DNA from: Sipunculus nudus | Taxonomy: Eukaryota; Annelida; Sipuncula; Golfingiida; Sipunculidae | Length of the DNA: 64,000 nt | Direction: 5' to 3' | Assembly: GCA_026874595.1 (NCBI GenBank) | Contig: CM049320.1 | Span: 49,612,714-49,676,713, forward strand | Shown: one piece after another, positions 40,301-47,419 of the stretch | Layout: the number at the start of each line of letters is the position of its first letter | Position numbering within the stretch: position 1 is the stretch's first letter | Made by a program: the position numbers and the translations under genes | Notes under the pieces: model-generated | What the model was told of the DNA's origin: nothing | The model's database searches: none | The model's input: only the letters and a program-made list of their open reading frames with translations

Positions 40301-43300
40301 TAATAAGATAAATAAATTCCTGTCAATTGGTGACTTGCCCATTAAAAGTTTTTGTTTAGTGAATTTTATTTATGGTAATATGTACATATCTATTTCTACA
40401 GAAACAAGAAGCAAAGAAGAAAAAGAAAGGAAGGGTGCCTGCTCCAGTGGAAGACATCACAGACTCTGATTCAGACTGATGTTTTTTTAAATAAATCTCT
40501 GTGCCTTACCAGTTACTGTTTTCTTTGTTGATACGTGAGAATATGTTTATCTGTTGTGAAGTTGTAAGCAAAACTGACATAAATTATGCAGCTGTAGTTT
40601 CAACAGAGATGAATTAACTATGGTTTAAATCCCTTTTTGGGCAGATATGATCATAATATAGATAAAATAATTGGGAAAGTTCTTTTTCTACCTTTCATGC
40701 ACATCCATGTTGGTACTACAAAAGCTGGTTACCAATTTGCCCTGTCCTGCACACACTACAGAAACCCTGTCAACTCAAAATATGAATTAAATGATTATAT
40801 ATTCACAAGGGATGATATCATCCCATGCAAAACATATCACAAATTGGGTTGTAGGGAATATGTTTCAGCATGTAGATCAAAGTGAAAATGTTATTTAAAT
40901 GTTTCTTGGATATTTTATGGAAACATTTCTAAAATATCAAAAAAAATGTATCTCATAAAATGTTAATAAAATATTATGAAAACGTTTATAAAATGTTTTA
41001 CAAAAACATTTAGAAAACGTTTCTTGGATATTTTGATGGAAACATTTCTGAAATATCAAAATAATGTATCTCACAAAATGTTAATAAAATATTATGAAAA
41101 CGTTTATAAAATGTTTTACAAAAACATTTAGAAAACGTTTCTTGGATATTTTGATGGAAACATTTCTAAAATATCAAAATAATGTATCTCACAAAATGTT
41201 TATAAAATATTATGAAAACGTTTATAAAATGTTTTACCAAAACATTTAAAAAACATTAAAATAACATTTTTAAAACGTTTTTAGCAAAACGTTTTAAAAA
41301 CGTTTTTTCGAACATACAAAAAAACGTTTTAAAAATATCACAGAGAAACATTTTCAAAACATTTTGCAAAACGTTTTTAAAACATCTAAAAAATATTTTT
41401 GTGCTACCTGGGGAGTGGGTGTCCTGGTGTAATCATGCAGACCAATGAGTGGGTGTCCTGGTGTAATCAGACCAATGAGTGGGTGTCCTGGTGTAATCAG
41501 ACCAACAATTGGTGTCCTGGTGTAATCAGACCAATGAGTGGGTGTCCTGGTGTAATCATGCAGACCAATGAGTGGGTGTCCTGGTGTAATCATGCAGACC
41601 AATGAGTGGGTGTCCTGGTGTAATCATGCAGACCAATGAGTGGGTGTCCTGGTGTAATCAGACCAATGAGTGGGTGTCCTTGTGTAATCAGACCAACGAT
41701 TGGTGTCCTGGTGTAATCAGACCAATGAGTGGGTGTCCTGGTGTAATCATGCAGACCAACGAGTGGGTGTCCTGGTGTAATCATGCAGACCAATAATTGG
41801 GTGTCCTGGTGTAATCATGCAGACCAATGAGTGGGTGTCCTGGTGTAATCAGACCAATGAGTGGGTGTCCTGGTGTAATCATGCAGACCAATGAGTGGGT
41901 GTCCTGGTGTAATCAGACCAATGAGTAGGTGTCCTGGTGTATTCAGACCAACCAGAGTGGGTGTCCTTGTGTAATCAGACCAACCAGAGTGGGTGTCCTG
42001 GTGTAATCAGACCAACAAGTGGGTGTAGTGGTGAAATCAGACCAACGAATGGGTGTCCTTGGTGTAATCAGACCAACGATTGGTGTCCTAGTGTAATCAG
42101 ACCAATGAGTGGGTGTCCTGGTGTAATCATGCAGACCAATGAGTGGGTGTCTTGGTGTAATCAGACCAATGAGTGGGTGTCCTGGTGTAATCAGACCAAC
42201 GATTGGTGTCATGGTGTAATCAGACCAATGAGTGGGTGTCCTGGTGTAATCATGCAGACCAATGAGTGGGTGTCCTGGTGTAATCATGCAGACCAATGAG
42301 TGGGTGTCCTGGTGTAATCATGCAGACCAATGAGTGGATGTCCTGGTGTAATCATGCAGACCAATGAGTGGGTGTCCTGGTGTAATCATGCAGACCAATG
42401 AGTGGATGTCCTGGTGTAATCATGCAGACCAATGAGTGGGTGTCCTGGTGTAATCATGCAGACCAATGAGTGGGTGTCCTGGTGTAATCATGCAGACCAA
42501 TGAGTGGATGTCCTGGTGTAATCATGCAGACCAATGAGTGGGTGTCCTGGTGTAATCATGCAGACCAATGAGTGGGTGTCCTGGTGTAATCATGCAGACC
42601 AATGAGTGGGTGTCCTTGTGTAATCAGACCAATGAGTAGGTGTCCTGGTGTAATCAGACCAATGCATGGGTGTCCTGGTGTAATCAGACCAACGATTGGT
42701 GTCCTAGTGTAATCAGACCAATGAGTGGGTGTCCTGGTGTAATCATGCAGACCAATGAGTGGGTGTCTTGGTGTAATCAGACCAATGAGTGGGTGTCCTG
42801 GTGTAATCAGACCAACGATTGGTGTCATGGTGTAATCAGACCAATGAGTGGGTGTCCTGGTGTAATCATGCAGACCAATGAGTGGGTGTCCTGGTGTAAT
42901 CATGCAGACCAATGAGTGGGTGTCCTGGTGTAATCATGCAGACCAATGAGTGGATGTCCTGGTGTAATCATGCAGACCAATGAGTGGGTGTCCTGGTGTA
43001 ATCATGCAGACCAATGAGTGGATGTCCTGGTGTAATCATGCAGACCAATGAGTGGGTGTCCTGGTGTAATCAAGCAGACCAATGAGTGGGTGTCCTGGTG
43101 TAATCATGCAGACCAATGAGTGGGTGTCCTGGTGTAATCATGCAGACCAATGAGTGGGTGTCCTGGTGTAATCAGACCAACAAGTGGGTATCCTGGTATA
43201 ATCAAACCAATGAGATGGTCAGACCAACGAATGGGTGTCCTTGGTGTAATCAGACCAACGAATGGGTGTCCTTGGTGTAATCAGACCAACGAGATTGGGT

Positions 43301-44602
43301 GTCCTGGTGTAATCAGACCGACGAGAGCAGGTGTTGCATGTTTAAAAAATTGTTGCTGGATGCACAGTCTGATTACAGTTCTTTGCTCTTGTGTACACCC
43401 TGGTGTTTGATACCAGAATATCATGATTTTTACAAAGCAGCAGTTACAAAAGAGGAGATCTGTGACAACTGTAGTGTTTATAACCACTGCTTGAGGAGCA
43501 TCATTTTTATCAACTTGAGCACATGGATGATGCATTGACTTTATGGTCCTCTCTCCAGAGTATAGTTCAGGATTTTTTTACTCTTGTAAATCAGGAAAGT
43601 AATTAAATTCTATGTATAATATATTACAACATAGGAACCTTTCTGAAAGACAACCTGTCTAATAAGGCAATCTCTCTTTCATGACTGCCCTTGAGTGAAC
43701 TGAAAACATTCACATTGGATATAACTGACCTGGCTAATTAGACCATCTGTTAGTTAAGACCACCTTATTTTTGCAAAGCTGTCAGGTGGATGTATAACAC
43801 AGGTTTAACTGTATACTTGCCCCCTCCCCCACTGTCATTGAAAGACACCATAAATTTGTGGTATACTGTCACCTTAGCTTCAGTGAATTACAGATGGTTC
43901 TACCTTTATTGTCACTTCATTCAAAAATATTCAGTTATCCCCAATTTTTTTTTATAGATGGAAGTGGTTTCAGTGGTCTTATAATTAACAAACAAACATT
44001 TCCTATGTTATTATGTAGTTTTCTCAGCCTAGGACTTTTGATTTGGATGTATTTTGTGAAACCATGACAATACTAAGGAAGAAGCTTGTGACACTAGTGA
44101 TGTCTATTATGGCTGTTGAGGGCTTAGTTTAGTATAGATACTAACTATATATAATTATAATGTCAATGCCTAGATCCTGATCAGAGGCAGACTGGCCAGG
44201 TATTTGAAGTAAATACATAATGGTAGAGCACATACTTTTGATTAAATTAAAGTTTCACCTGATTGCGGGCTACTCATAAATTTAAATCTGTAGTGTCATC
44301 ACAAAACATTATCTATATCATGTAAAACTTCTAATGCATGGCGCTAGCTGAACAAATGTACAGATATAATAGGTAATTTTAACAGAACAGATACCTGAAA
44401 TGAAAAATAAATTAATGGAATAAAGGACTACTTCCACCTACCACCTAATCAATAAAATTGAGAAAGGAGTGATTTTACTTTCTATATACATAACAGCACA
44501 GGGGTAGCTGAAATTTAGCAACAGTCTGCATATGTGATCTACATAATATGATTGATGGAAATGTTGGCTTTGATTTTCTCATCAGTTTATGTTCACTGAC
44601 TT

Positions 44603-44644
<42 letters not shown>

Positions 44645-47419
44645 TTATATGTATATATATAAATATATATGTATATATATATATATACATGGATGTGTGT
44701 GTGTGTAAAACCTTAAGATATATATAAATTTAGTTCATATATCTAAGAAACGTTGACAGACAGTGCACTGTTAACAATAACATATATAACTGATATTATA
44801 TAAAATCACAAAAGTTAACTGAAAATTTCTACATAATTTGGTGATTCAAAATTCATATAATCAAAAATGAAATATGCTGCAGCATATGATTGCAACATTA
44901 TGTTCATGCACATTATGTATAGAATCAATTAACTTCTTTGTATAAAACAAAGAAAATAAGACTTTTTATAATTGTAAACATTTTCTAAAGGATCTATAAA
45001 TTAAAAGGGTGTTATGGACATGAAGTTAGCATGTTGACACAGTCATTGGCTGGATCACGGGTATGAGTAGCCATAACAATTAATTTATTGGACAAGAAGA
45101 GATTCACCTTGTTATCAATTGAAGAACATGATTAAGCTGGCCTAAATTCTGATTGAGATCTGGCCTGTACCAATCAGGAATTGGTCTGGACCAGATCCTG
45201 ATCACAATTTGGTCTGGCCTAAATCCTGATCCTATATAAATTTTCTTTGAGTAGGAAATTATTAATTTTTGTTCAGCTCTGATGCTGAGACTGAATGATT
45301 GACTTATGTCCTGTACATATGTTTAAAAAGTTTTTTTTACCATTCCCAAGGCTTCTAAAATGCATTCATGAATTTTCATCTTTATTTGCACATATTAACA
45401 TACAATTTGCATATTTCAGATGAAGCGCAGGAGGCGGAGGCTATTCAGGTGTTAAACGCTATATATGATATGTTAGAAAACCAGAGCAACAGACGACCAA
45501 ACAAGCTGGCCAAGATCTGTCATGCCCTGGCCCTGCTGTACTTCACGCTCCATGATATTGACGGGGTCAGTACAGTAACATGAAGGTTATATTTACAAGG
45601 ATTTGCAATATAATGTTCACTAAGATGCCCGTGGAATATAAAAAAATAAACCTTGAGGAAGAAATTCCTTTGTTTCATAAATCTTCCAGTGACAAACAAC
45701 AGTATGGTTGCCTAATTTGTTGACAAGGGTTAAAAAATTTGCAATGTTCAAAAAAGGAAAATTATCACAAAAAATTAAACCCTTGTGTATAAGATGCCAC
45801 ATCTGCACAGGTTCATAGTAATTTTTTCCATATCTTCAGTTGCATCTGGCGTATATTATGCCAGTATCAGTATTACCTGTAATTCAAAGATTGATAATAC
45901 AAGTAATACCAATATTTTGTATATCTGCCTTTGTTGCATAAAGAATTTCCCAATGTTTGATGTTCTCTTAGCACTGTGTGCAGTTGTTGAAATTTGTGGA
46001 CATATTAGGTAAATGATATAATAACTGTTATGTACATTGTGTAAATGAAAGAGACATGCTCTTTTATAATAATCTTTACAGACTTTGTACTCTCATTGTA
46101 ATTTTAAGAATGCAATTTTTTACTAGAAAAGTATGCTTCAGTATTTTTTTTTGTAAAATTATGCATTTTTTTAGATATATTTATGCAAGACAAAATGAAC
46201 TTAAAAACTTGGTATGACAGTGGATTTAACCTCTGGTTCTAACTGACTTAGCACCTAATCTTGATTCTATTTATGCATGAACAAAGAAATTGATCATTCA
46301 GTTATATTATGGCTTATATTTGTTTGCACATAATGGAATAAATAGCAAAATTTTGAGGACTTAATTTTAACAATAAAACCAATAAGAAATAACATCCATG
46401 AGAGTGCTCTGAAATTAAAAAGAGAGAAAAGTCCATCATCATTTGGCATTTGCATGTTTTCTTATTTTTTTCTCCAATGTCATTCATCACTTTATGTGTT
46501 AGTACCCAAATGGAAATGGCATGGTGGATAATGCTGATCAAATGGTAAATAAGCCTTTCATTTCTGAAGGAAAAAAATCCCCCCATTGGGAAAGGACATT
46601 TTTAAGATCAGAACCAGAACACACCAAAATCTTTATTTGTAAAGTTAAAAGAGCTGCTGACATACAGGTCAACTTTAATTAAATTGAAACAAAACAAAAG
46701 ACCTTTTGTAGTCTCAAGATGCTGGGTCTTCATTAATTCCATTGAATTAACCATAGAAAATACTATCAGTGATGCTTATTTCTTTTTGAGGATCTTATTT
46801 ATTGTCTTGGAATATACAATACTGATGGTAATTTTATACCTGAATTTATAATTTCATCATACGTGCACCACGATTTGCAGGTTATATAGAAATAATGCCT
46901 ATCAAAGGACTATAAACATTTTGCTAAATGGTAAGTTTTGCAGAAAACAAAATATGGAAAGTACACCAGTACAATGAATAACCTAGCTTTAACATCCTAG
47001 AGATTAGCATAACACCTTCCTCAAATTTATTCATGAATGAAAAATTATTCAATTTTATATTACCATTGAAACTTTCTGAGAGACCACCTTTCTGATAAAA
47101 GCACCTGTCTATTAAGACCACCTTTTAGTGGCCTGAAAGCATTAATATTGATTATAACTGACCTGTCTAACAAGACAACATGTGAATTAAGACCACTTTC
47201 AGCCAGTCCCACTGTAGGTCCTATTACACAGGTTTCACTGTAAATGATTTTTTTTGTTGTTGTGTAACATTATACATTGATCTGTTCACATTTTATCCTT
47301 TTTAGGCCAAGGAATATGGCAGGAAAGCAGTAGTTGCAAGTGATGGCGAACAGGAGGAAGAGTTTTCCAAGGACATCATTGAATTTATGAAGATTTGTGA
47401 AAGAGTATCAGCAGTCTGA
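5815..47419 (+). CDS. ZMYND12: Zinc finger MYND domain-containing protein 12, complete, 8 coding exons
   Basis: Joined coding exons: 5815-5921, 19293-19434, 20565-20736, 21383-21552, 28939-29061, 29379-29499, 45420-45565, 47306-47419. They total 1095 nt, a 364-residue protein in one open frame with GT-AG borders throughout; the human protein is about 365 residues. Residues 16-53 form the MYND finger: Cys16, Cys19, Cys27, Cys30, Cys36, His40, His49, Cys53. His40 stands where most MYND domains have Cys, as in vertebrate ZMYND12. Residues about 95-270 are TPR-like helices with the family blocks FEGKHEQAVPAA, YLSQAQWTVLK, EDDIRTSGGYFH-type and DEAQEAEAI. In other animals the protein is an axonemal partner of TTC29 needed for sperm flagella, so a cilium/flagellum role is inferred here. 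The start is the first ATG of the exon and gives the family's short N-terminus. Seven introns of 317-15920 bp are filled with mobile elements. Identity is by recalled family sequence, not a search. Confidence 0.93.
7190..7335 (+). promoter_or_regulatory. Transposon copy 1 promoter-like block with E2F-type site
   Basis: Contains TTTTGGCGGGAAA at 7267-7279, a textbook E2F/DP site, followed by a conserved leader that ends at a GTGAGT splice donor (about 7333). The same block occurs twice in the copy at 33878. Confidence 0.55.
8133..9902. mobile_element. hAT-like non-autonomous DNA transposon with long palindromic termini
   Basis: The left end CACAGGCAAAATTAGAATCC is the reverse complement of the right end with one change. 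The terminal inverted repeats run about 300 bp (8133-~8455 and ~9645-9902). They are built of short blocks around the palindrome GCCTAGGC alternating with AAATC/GATTT text. An 8 bp target duplication ATATATGT flanks it (8125-8132 and 9903-9910), typical of hAT elements, though it lies in an AT run. The transposon copy at 33878 has the empty site near 36715-36740. No transposase frame; the interior is AT-rich. Confidence 0.8.
10579..10665 (+). pseudogene. Decayed last exon of transposon gene (copy 1)
   Basis: After acceptor TTTCTACAG the sequence parallels 40402-40479: a Lys/Glu-rich stretch, then CCAGTGGAAGACATCACAGA. Small indels shift the frame after the lysines, and the stop codon TGA of the other copy is TGG here. 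The copy 1 gene is therefore dead. Confidence 0.75.
11397..12371. mobile_element. hAT-like MITE, 975 bp, with 8 bp target duplication
   Basis: Left end GGGTGTGACTATTTACC and right end (reverse complement) CAGGTGTGACTATTTACC form inverted repeats that continue through GACACCGTC/GGGACTCCCTGAATACC blocks for over 100 bp. The 8 bp duplication ATGAACTA lies at 11389-11396 and 12372-12379. The CAG start and 8 bp duplication point to hAT. No coding capacity; the open frames 11135-11374 and 11405-11650 are incidental. Confidence 0.85.
11770..11990. repeat. Two-copy internal repeat inside the 11397-12371 element
   Basis: ATCAATAAAGGCCT(A/C)ATCCTCATGG with GTGACCCTCAT-like text occurs at about 11779 and 11909, about 130 bp apart, each followed by a TTATATTCC(A/G)TATT stretch. 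Confidence 0.7.
12380..13269. other. ZMYND12 intron 1 segment, nothing recognised
   Basis: AT-rich; open frame 12910-13110 has no family features. Confidence 0.4.
13270..13483 (+). pseudogene. Broken PHD-finger exon pair of a mobile element
   Basis: After acceptor TTATCAG (ends 13269) an ATG at 13275 opens a short frame ending IDIPCSCSKPDC, then TAG (13392-13394), then ENMVDCD in the same frame. A GT at 13419 could splice to CAAGCC at 13449, giving FVHSSCAN before GTAAGT at 13484. Together C-x-C...C...MVDCD...H-x2-C is the layout of a PHD finger with one internal stop. PHD fingers occur at the C-termini of several transposon proteins. Host origin is possible but no flanking exons were seen. 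Confidence 0.5.
13490..15235. other. ZMYND12 intron 1 segment, nothing recognised
   Basis: AT-rich, no supported gene. Open frames at 13890-14084 and 14835-15077 lack any recognisable domain. Confidence 0.4.
15244..17531. repeat. Five copies of a 16 bp motif TGTCCTCTCCAGTACA
   Basis: Exact copies at 15244-15259, 15424-15439, 15588-15603 and 17516-17531 on the plus strand, and 15928-15943 on the minus strand. Each is preceded, on its own strand, by GTTAAAA within a few bases to about 15 bases. The intervening sequences are not alike, so this is not an ordinary tandem repeat. Clustered short direct and inverted sites of this kind are typical of transposase binding sites near transposon ends. 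Confidence 0.8.
15774..17640 (-). pseudogene. Possible decayed transposon ORF, uncertain
   Basis: Several minus-strand frames look protein-like but are broken by stops and shifts: 16028-15774, 16614-16399, the stretch near 16650 reading NVDIIVFTDFAMRLGKMDG, and 17639-17424. The FxDFAM phrase resembles a block seen in some uncharacterised invertebrate mobile-element proteins. No full domain can be assigned. It overlaps the 16 bp motif cluster, which would fit one element. Confidence 0.25.
16888..16940. repeat. (AT)n microsatellite
   Basis: About 26 AT units. Confidence 0.9.
18212..18913 (-). pseudogene. Non-LTR retrotransposon reverse transcriptase, 5'-truncated
   Basis: The minus strand carries a 224-codon open frame whose homology starts upstream of its first Met with IFILYTNNLSVSLSDC, then KIIKYADDTVILG (YADD catalytic box of reverse transcriptase), WCEEHYLQLNVKKTKEVVFD and YKYLGGIIDRNLNWKEH. 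It ends FCRIINSF-stop at 18212. This is the palm and thumb half of a Jockey/CR1/Rex-type non-LTR element. The first half of the domain and the endonuclease are missing, the usual result of 5' truncation. The remaining frame has no stop, so insertion is fairly recent. Confidence 0.88.
18914..19292. other. ZMYND12 intron 1, 3' end
   Basis: Unique AT-rich sequence leading into the pyrimidine tract and acceptor of exon 2. No other feature. Confidence 0.4.
19293..19434 (+). CDS. ZMYND12: ZMYND12 exon 2 (second half of MYND finger)
   Basis: Acceptor GACTAG precedes and donor GTAAGT follows. The exon completes Cys36 and continues GVEHQKADW...HEKIC, the second zinc cluster, then the linker LLVPLRAGTPFLSSEEE. 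It ends in phase 0. Confidence 0.93.
20565..20736 (+). CDS. ZMYND12: ZMYND12 exon 3 (first TPR-like helices)
   Basis: Acceptor TTTTCAG, donor GTAAAG. Encodes residues 84-140 and one base of Gly141. It carries LLFEGKHEQAVPAAMQSLRF and ELVPSYLILGEASI, typical alternating helix pairs of the TPR body. Confidence 0.93.
21383..21552 (+). CDS. ZMYND12: ZMYND12 exon 4 (TPR-like repeat)
   Basis: Acceptor TTCTTCAG. It encodes LGKLSQAEEYLSQAQW and LYRNLGLLYAAKGEYDDAL, a clear TPR motif. The donor is GAT|GTAGGT, which keeps phase 0 into the next exon. Confidence 0.93.
21590..21935. repeat. Old degenerate unit of the intron 4 repeat family
   Basis: TATAGTTATCACTCTTTGTCCATCGTCCATC and CTGCTGGACCTGGAATCTTC are diverged forms of the array that starts at 21936. 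Confidence 0.65.
21936..27066. repeat. Composite bivalve-type repeat: three heads, about a dozen ~337 bp units, one tail
   Basis: Heads AGCTCAGCTGACTGAAAGTC or variants start at 21936, 23297 and about 25351. Each is followed by TTTGTCCGTCGTCC text and tandem units marked by CTATTTTTGAGACCT (about 22316, 22653, 22990, 23677, 24014, 24352, 24690, 25027, 25736, 26067, 26287). Mean spacing is about 337 bp. Most units contain TTAGGTCTCTGTTACCCATA and the palindrome GGTGGCGCCACC or a CpG-decayed form. The block ends with GTTCAGCTGAGC...CCCATGGGCCTCTTG (27029-27065), a partial inverse of the head. All open frames here are repeat shadows. Confidence 0.85.
27067..28190. other. ZMYND12 intron 4 segment with further degenerate repeat units
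   Basis: 27067-27380 still resembles the unit (TTTTCTCTATTTTTGAGAC, CCTGAAATTGGGTCA). After about 27400 nothing is recognised; open frames at 27396-27780 have no family features. Confidence 0.45.
28205..28760. repeat. Dispersed repeat with GTCTGTCTGTCCGTCCGTC head
   Basis: Head at about 28250, then two or three units with CATGCATATT(T/C)AAT(A/G)AGGTC and GTCACTAGGCAAC text about 170 bp apart. Same broad repeat style as 37930-38640. Confidence 0.6.
28939..29061 (+). CDS. ZMYND12: ZMYND12 exon 5 (TPR-like repeat)
   Basis: Acceptor TATTTCAG, donor GTCTGT, 41 whole codons. It carries IYHASEEFGTDDIRTSGGYF, the most conserved block of the family, then FHMANVFFRQNKMDVANSLY. Confidence 0.93.
29379..29499 (+). 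CDS. ZMYND12: ZMYND12 exon 6 (end of helix, acidic linker)
   Basis: Acceptor AATTTCAG, donor GTAAAA. It encodes VTEIWYNHLQRIVKLR and an acidic linker ITDASDEEDEGL. It leaves one base of Asp279, completed by the exon at 45420 after a 15.9 kb intron. Confidence 0.9.
29500..30700. other. Start of ZMYND12 intron 6, nothing recognised
   Basis: AT-rich single-copy-looking sequence without supported genes. Confidence 0.4.
31083..31612. repeat. 48 bp minisatellite, about 10 units
   Basis: Unit GACTTGGACTGGAACCTCAA + GGACTCAGACTTGTACCGGA + AGAAGGTG, with some shorter units. Diverged precursors lie at 30708-30800. Because 48 is a multiple of 3, two frames stay open (162 and 156 codons), but they read as the same short peptide over and over and are not taken as genes. 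Confidence 0.9.
31613..32370. other. ZMYND12 intron 6 segment, nothing recognised
   Basis: AT-rich; no supported gene or repeat. Confidence 0.4.
32371..32815. repeat. Dispersed repeat, copy A
   Basis: Shares AAAGGTCTGTCC, CTTATGTTGATT, TAATGGGTC(A/G)GTCCA-like and GATGT(T/C)TTACA blocks, in the same order, with 47985-48345. Family not recognised. Confidence 0.6.
33060..33877. repeat. 30/34 bp satellite, left part
   Basis: Unit ACCAATGAGTGGGTGTCCTG + GTGTAATCAG (30 bp), with variants of 29 (ACCAACGATTGG), 32 (ACCAACCAGAGTGGG) and 34 bp (ATCATGCAG ending). The array is interrupted at 33877 by the transposon and resumes at 41413. Confidence 0.92.
34498..34533. repeat. (AT)n microsatellite in first duplicated block
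   Basis: AT run; a matching run lies at about 35515-35560 in the second block. Confidence 0.85.
34755..34912 (+). promoter_or_regulatory. Transposon copy 2 promoter-like block, first
   Basis: TTTTGGCGGGAAA at 34832-34844 (E2F-type), downstream of a GGATTGCGGCTTAATTGG stretch and upstream of a leader ending in GTGAGT. Conserved with 7190 and 35775. Confidence 0.55.
35775..35935 (+). promoter_or_regulatory. Transposon copy 2 promoter-like block, second
   Basis: The E2F-type site TTTTGGCGGGAAA is at 35853-35865 with the same leader and GTGAGT donor as the first block. It lies about 1.02 kb downstream as part of the direct duplication. Confidence 0.55.
36640..37380. repeat. Alternating (CT)n and (AT)n tracts
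   Basis: Four rounds of a long CT run followed by an AT run (about 36643, 36777, 37092, 37341). Copy 1 shows two such rounds (8052, 9967). Open frames here are low-complexity artefacts. Confidence 0.9.
37492..37870. repeat. Single copy of the AGCTCAGCTGACTG-headed repeat
   Basis: Head AGCTCAGCTGACTGTAAGTC, one unit with CCTGAAATTAGGTCACTGTG and GTGGTGGCGCCACCTG. Same family as 21936-27066. Confidence 0.8.
37930..38640. repeat. GTCTGTCTGTC-headed repeat with two ~310 bp units
   Basis: Both units carry TTTCCAGATGATAACTC, TTTCAAACTT and GGTCAAGGTCACAGG/GGTCATGGTCACAGG. A style common in molluscan genomes. Confidence 0.7.
38700..38862 (+). CDS. DUF4806-like gene, exon with LTN/GK core
   Basis: Acceptor CTTTTCTAG, donor GTAAGT; 54 codons and one base. 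The codon before position 38700 in this frame is TAG, so an upstream exon is required, or translation starts at an internal Met (MRSLMTNHLM). Confidence 0.6.
38700..40479 (+). CDS. Transposon-borne gene resembling DUF4806, three 3' exons (5' end not found)
   Basis: Exons 38700-38862, 39492-39604 and 40402-40479 join in phase with GT-AG borders into 117 codons and TGA. The protein reads VKRLASLCKDADLTKVTG, LIMRSLMTNHLMSQF, GAKGKTRFKD, VRKLISKAVMKS, VHHEIAEVLRNAPN, a lysine run and the acidic end EDITDSDSD. The pattern L-x6-L-TN-L-x4-F-x3-G-x-GK-x2-F followed by an amphipathic helix resembles DUF4806 (PF16064), a C-terminal domain found in many mobile-element proteins of invertebrates; this is from memory. 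Function unknown; a DNA-binding or accessory role in transposition is a guess. It sits on the same strand as ZMYND12 but is out of phase with it and flanked by the transposon's own sequence. A dead copy of its last exon lies at 10579. Upstream exons were not identified, so it is partial. Confidence 0.6.
39492..39604 (+). CDS. DUF4806-like gene, middle exon
   Basis: Acceptor TTCTACAG, donor GTGAGT. Encodes AVMKSMKGKVAIMDVHHEIA and EVLRNAPNKEGGTNWLK, a helix-rich end of the domain. Confidence 0.62.
40402..40479 (+). CDS. DUF4806-like gene, last exon
   Basis: Acceptor TTTCTACAG. Basic stretch KQEAKKKKKGR then PAPVEDITDSDSD and TGA at 40477-40479. Nearly identical DNA, but broken, at 10579. Confidence 0.65.
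   Translation, partial: KQEAKKKKKGRVPAPVEDITDSDSD
41413..43330. repeat. 30/34 bp satellite, right part, with 616 bp higher-order repeat
   Basis: Same unit as 33060-33877. Rare variants GTCTTGGTG (42149 and 42765) and GTCATGGTG (42208 and 42824) recur exactly 616 bp apart in the same order, showing a recent segment duplication. Frames stay open where units are multiples of 3; they are not genes. Confidence 0.92.
43331..43634. other. Unique sequence after the satellite
   Basis: Overlapping open frames on both strands at 43281-43538. The plus frame reads LIPEYHDFYKAAVTKEEICD with Cys-x2-Cys spacing, but no family is recognised. Confidence 0.3.
43635..43815. repeat. Dispersed repeat with ACAGGTTTAACTGTA end, copy 1
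   Basis: Shares CTTTCTGA(A/G)AGAC, GATATAACTGACCTG, TTAAGACCACCTT and ACACAGGTTTAACTGTA with 47055-47240. This phrase set resembles very common invertebrate Tc1/pogo-related repeats. Confidence 0.65.
43816..45419. other. End of ZMYND12 intron 6
   Basis: AT microsatellites at 44605-44690, and a small tandem patch of TCTGGCCTAAATCCTGATC-like text at 45135-45235. No supported gene. Confidence 0.5.
45420..45565 (+). CDS. ZMYND12: ZMYND12 exon 7 (DEAQEAEAI block)
   Basis: Acceptor ATATTTCAG, donor GTCAGT. The first two bases complete Asp279, then EAQEAEAIQVLNAIYDML, a strong match to the family, then KICHALALLYFTLHDIDG. Phase agrees with exon 6, showing that the DUF4806-like exons in between belong to a different transcription unit. 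Confidence 0.93.
45566..47054. other. ZMYND12 intron 7, first part
   Basis: No recognised feature. The open frames at 45785-46012 and 46314-46586 show no family features. Confidence 0.4.
47055..47240. repeat. Dispersed repeat, copy 2
   Basis: Pairs with 43635-43815; contains CCTGTCTATTAAGACCACCT and ACACAGGTTTCACTGTA. Confidence 0.65.
47306..47419 (+). CDS. ZMYND12: ZMYND12 exon 8 (C-terminus and stop)
   Basis: Acceptor CTTTTTAG. Encodes AKEYGRKAVVAS, an acidic stretch and FMKICERVSAV, then TGA at 47417-47419. The length matches the family C-terminus. Confidence 0.9.
   Translation, partial: AKEYGRKAVVASDGEQEEEFSKDIIEFMKICERVSAV

Larger units (their letters stand above)
33878..41412 (+). 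mobile_element. Large DNA transposon, copy 2, 7.5 kb, both ends present
   Basis: Left end CCCAGGTAGCACAAAA (33878-33893) is the exact reverse complement of the right end (41397-41412). It splits the satellite unit ACCAATGA|GTGGG, and GA is present on both sides (33876-33877, 41413-41414), giving a 2 bp target duplication. Subterminal zones are dense in AAAACATTTT and AAAACGTTTT. Inside: a ~1.02 kb direct duplication (about 33900-34920 and 34925-35940) carrying the promoter block, CT/AT runs, nested repeats (37492-38640) and a three-exon gene (38700-40479). No DDE transposase was recognised, so superfamily is unassigned. It lies in ZMYND12 intron 6. Confidence 0.82.

Noticed and set aside
38700-40479. 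Treating the three exons as extra ZMYND12 exons
   Set aside because: In ZMYND12 phase the 38700 exon stops within a few codons, and exon 6 joins exon 7 at 45420 perfectly. The exons lie inside a transposon that is found twice.
41399-42915. Series of plus and minus open frames up to 120 codons with SGCPGVI or TPGHPLIGL repeats
   Set aside because: Satellite units of 30 bp keep several frames open on both strands; not genes.
33060-43330. CRISPR-like appearance of regular ~30 bp repeats
   Set aside because: Units are head-to-tail with no unique spacers, and the genome is eukaryotic.
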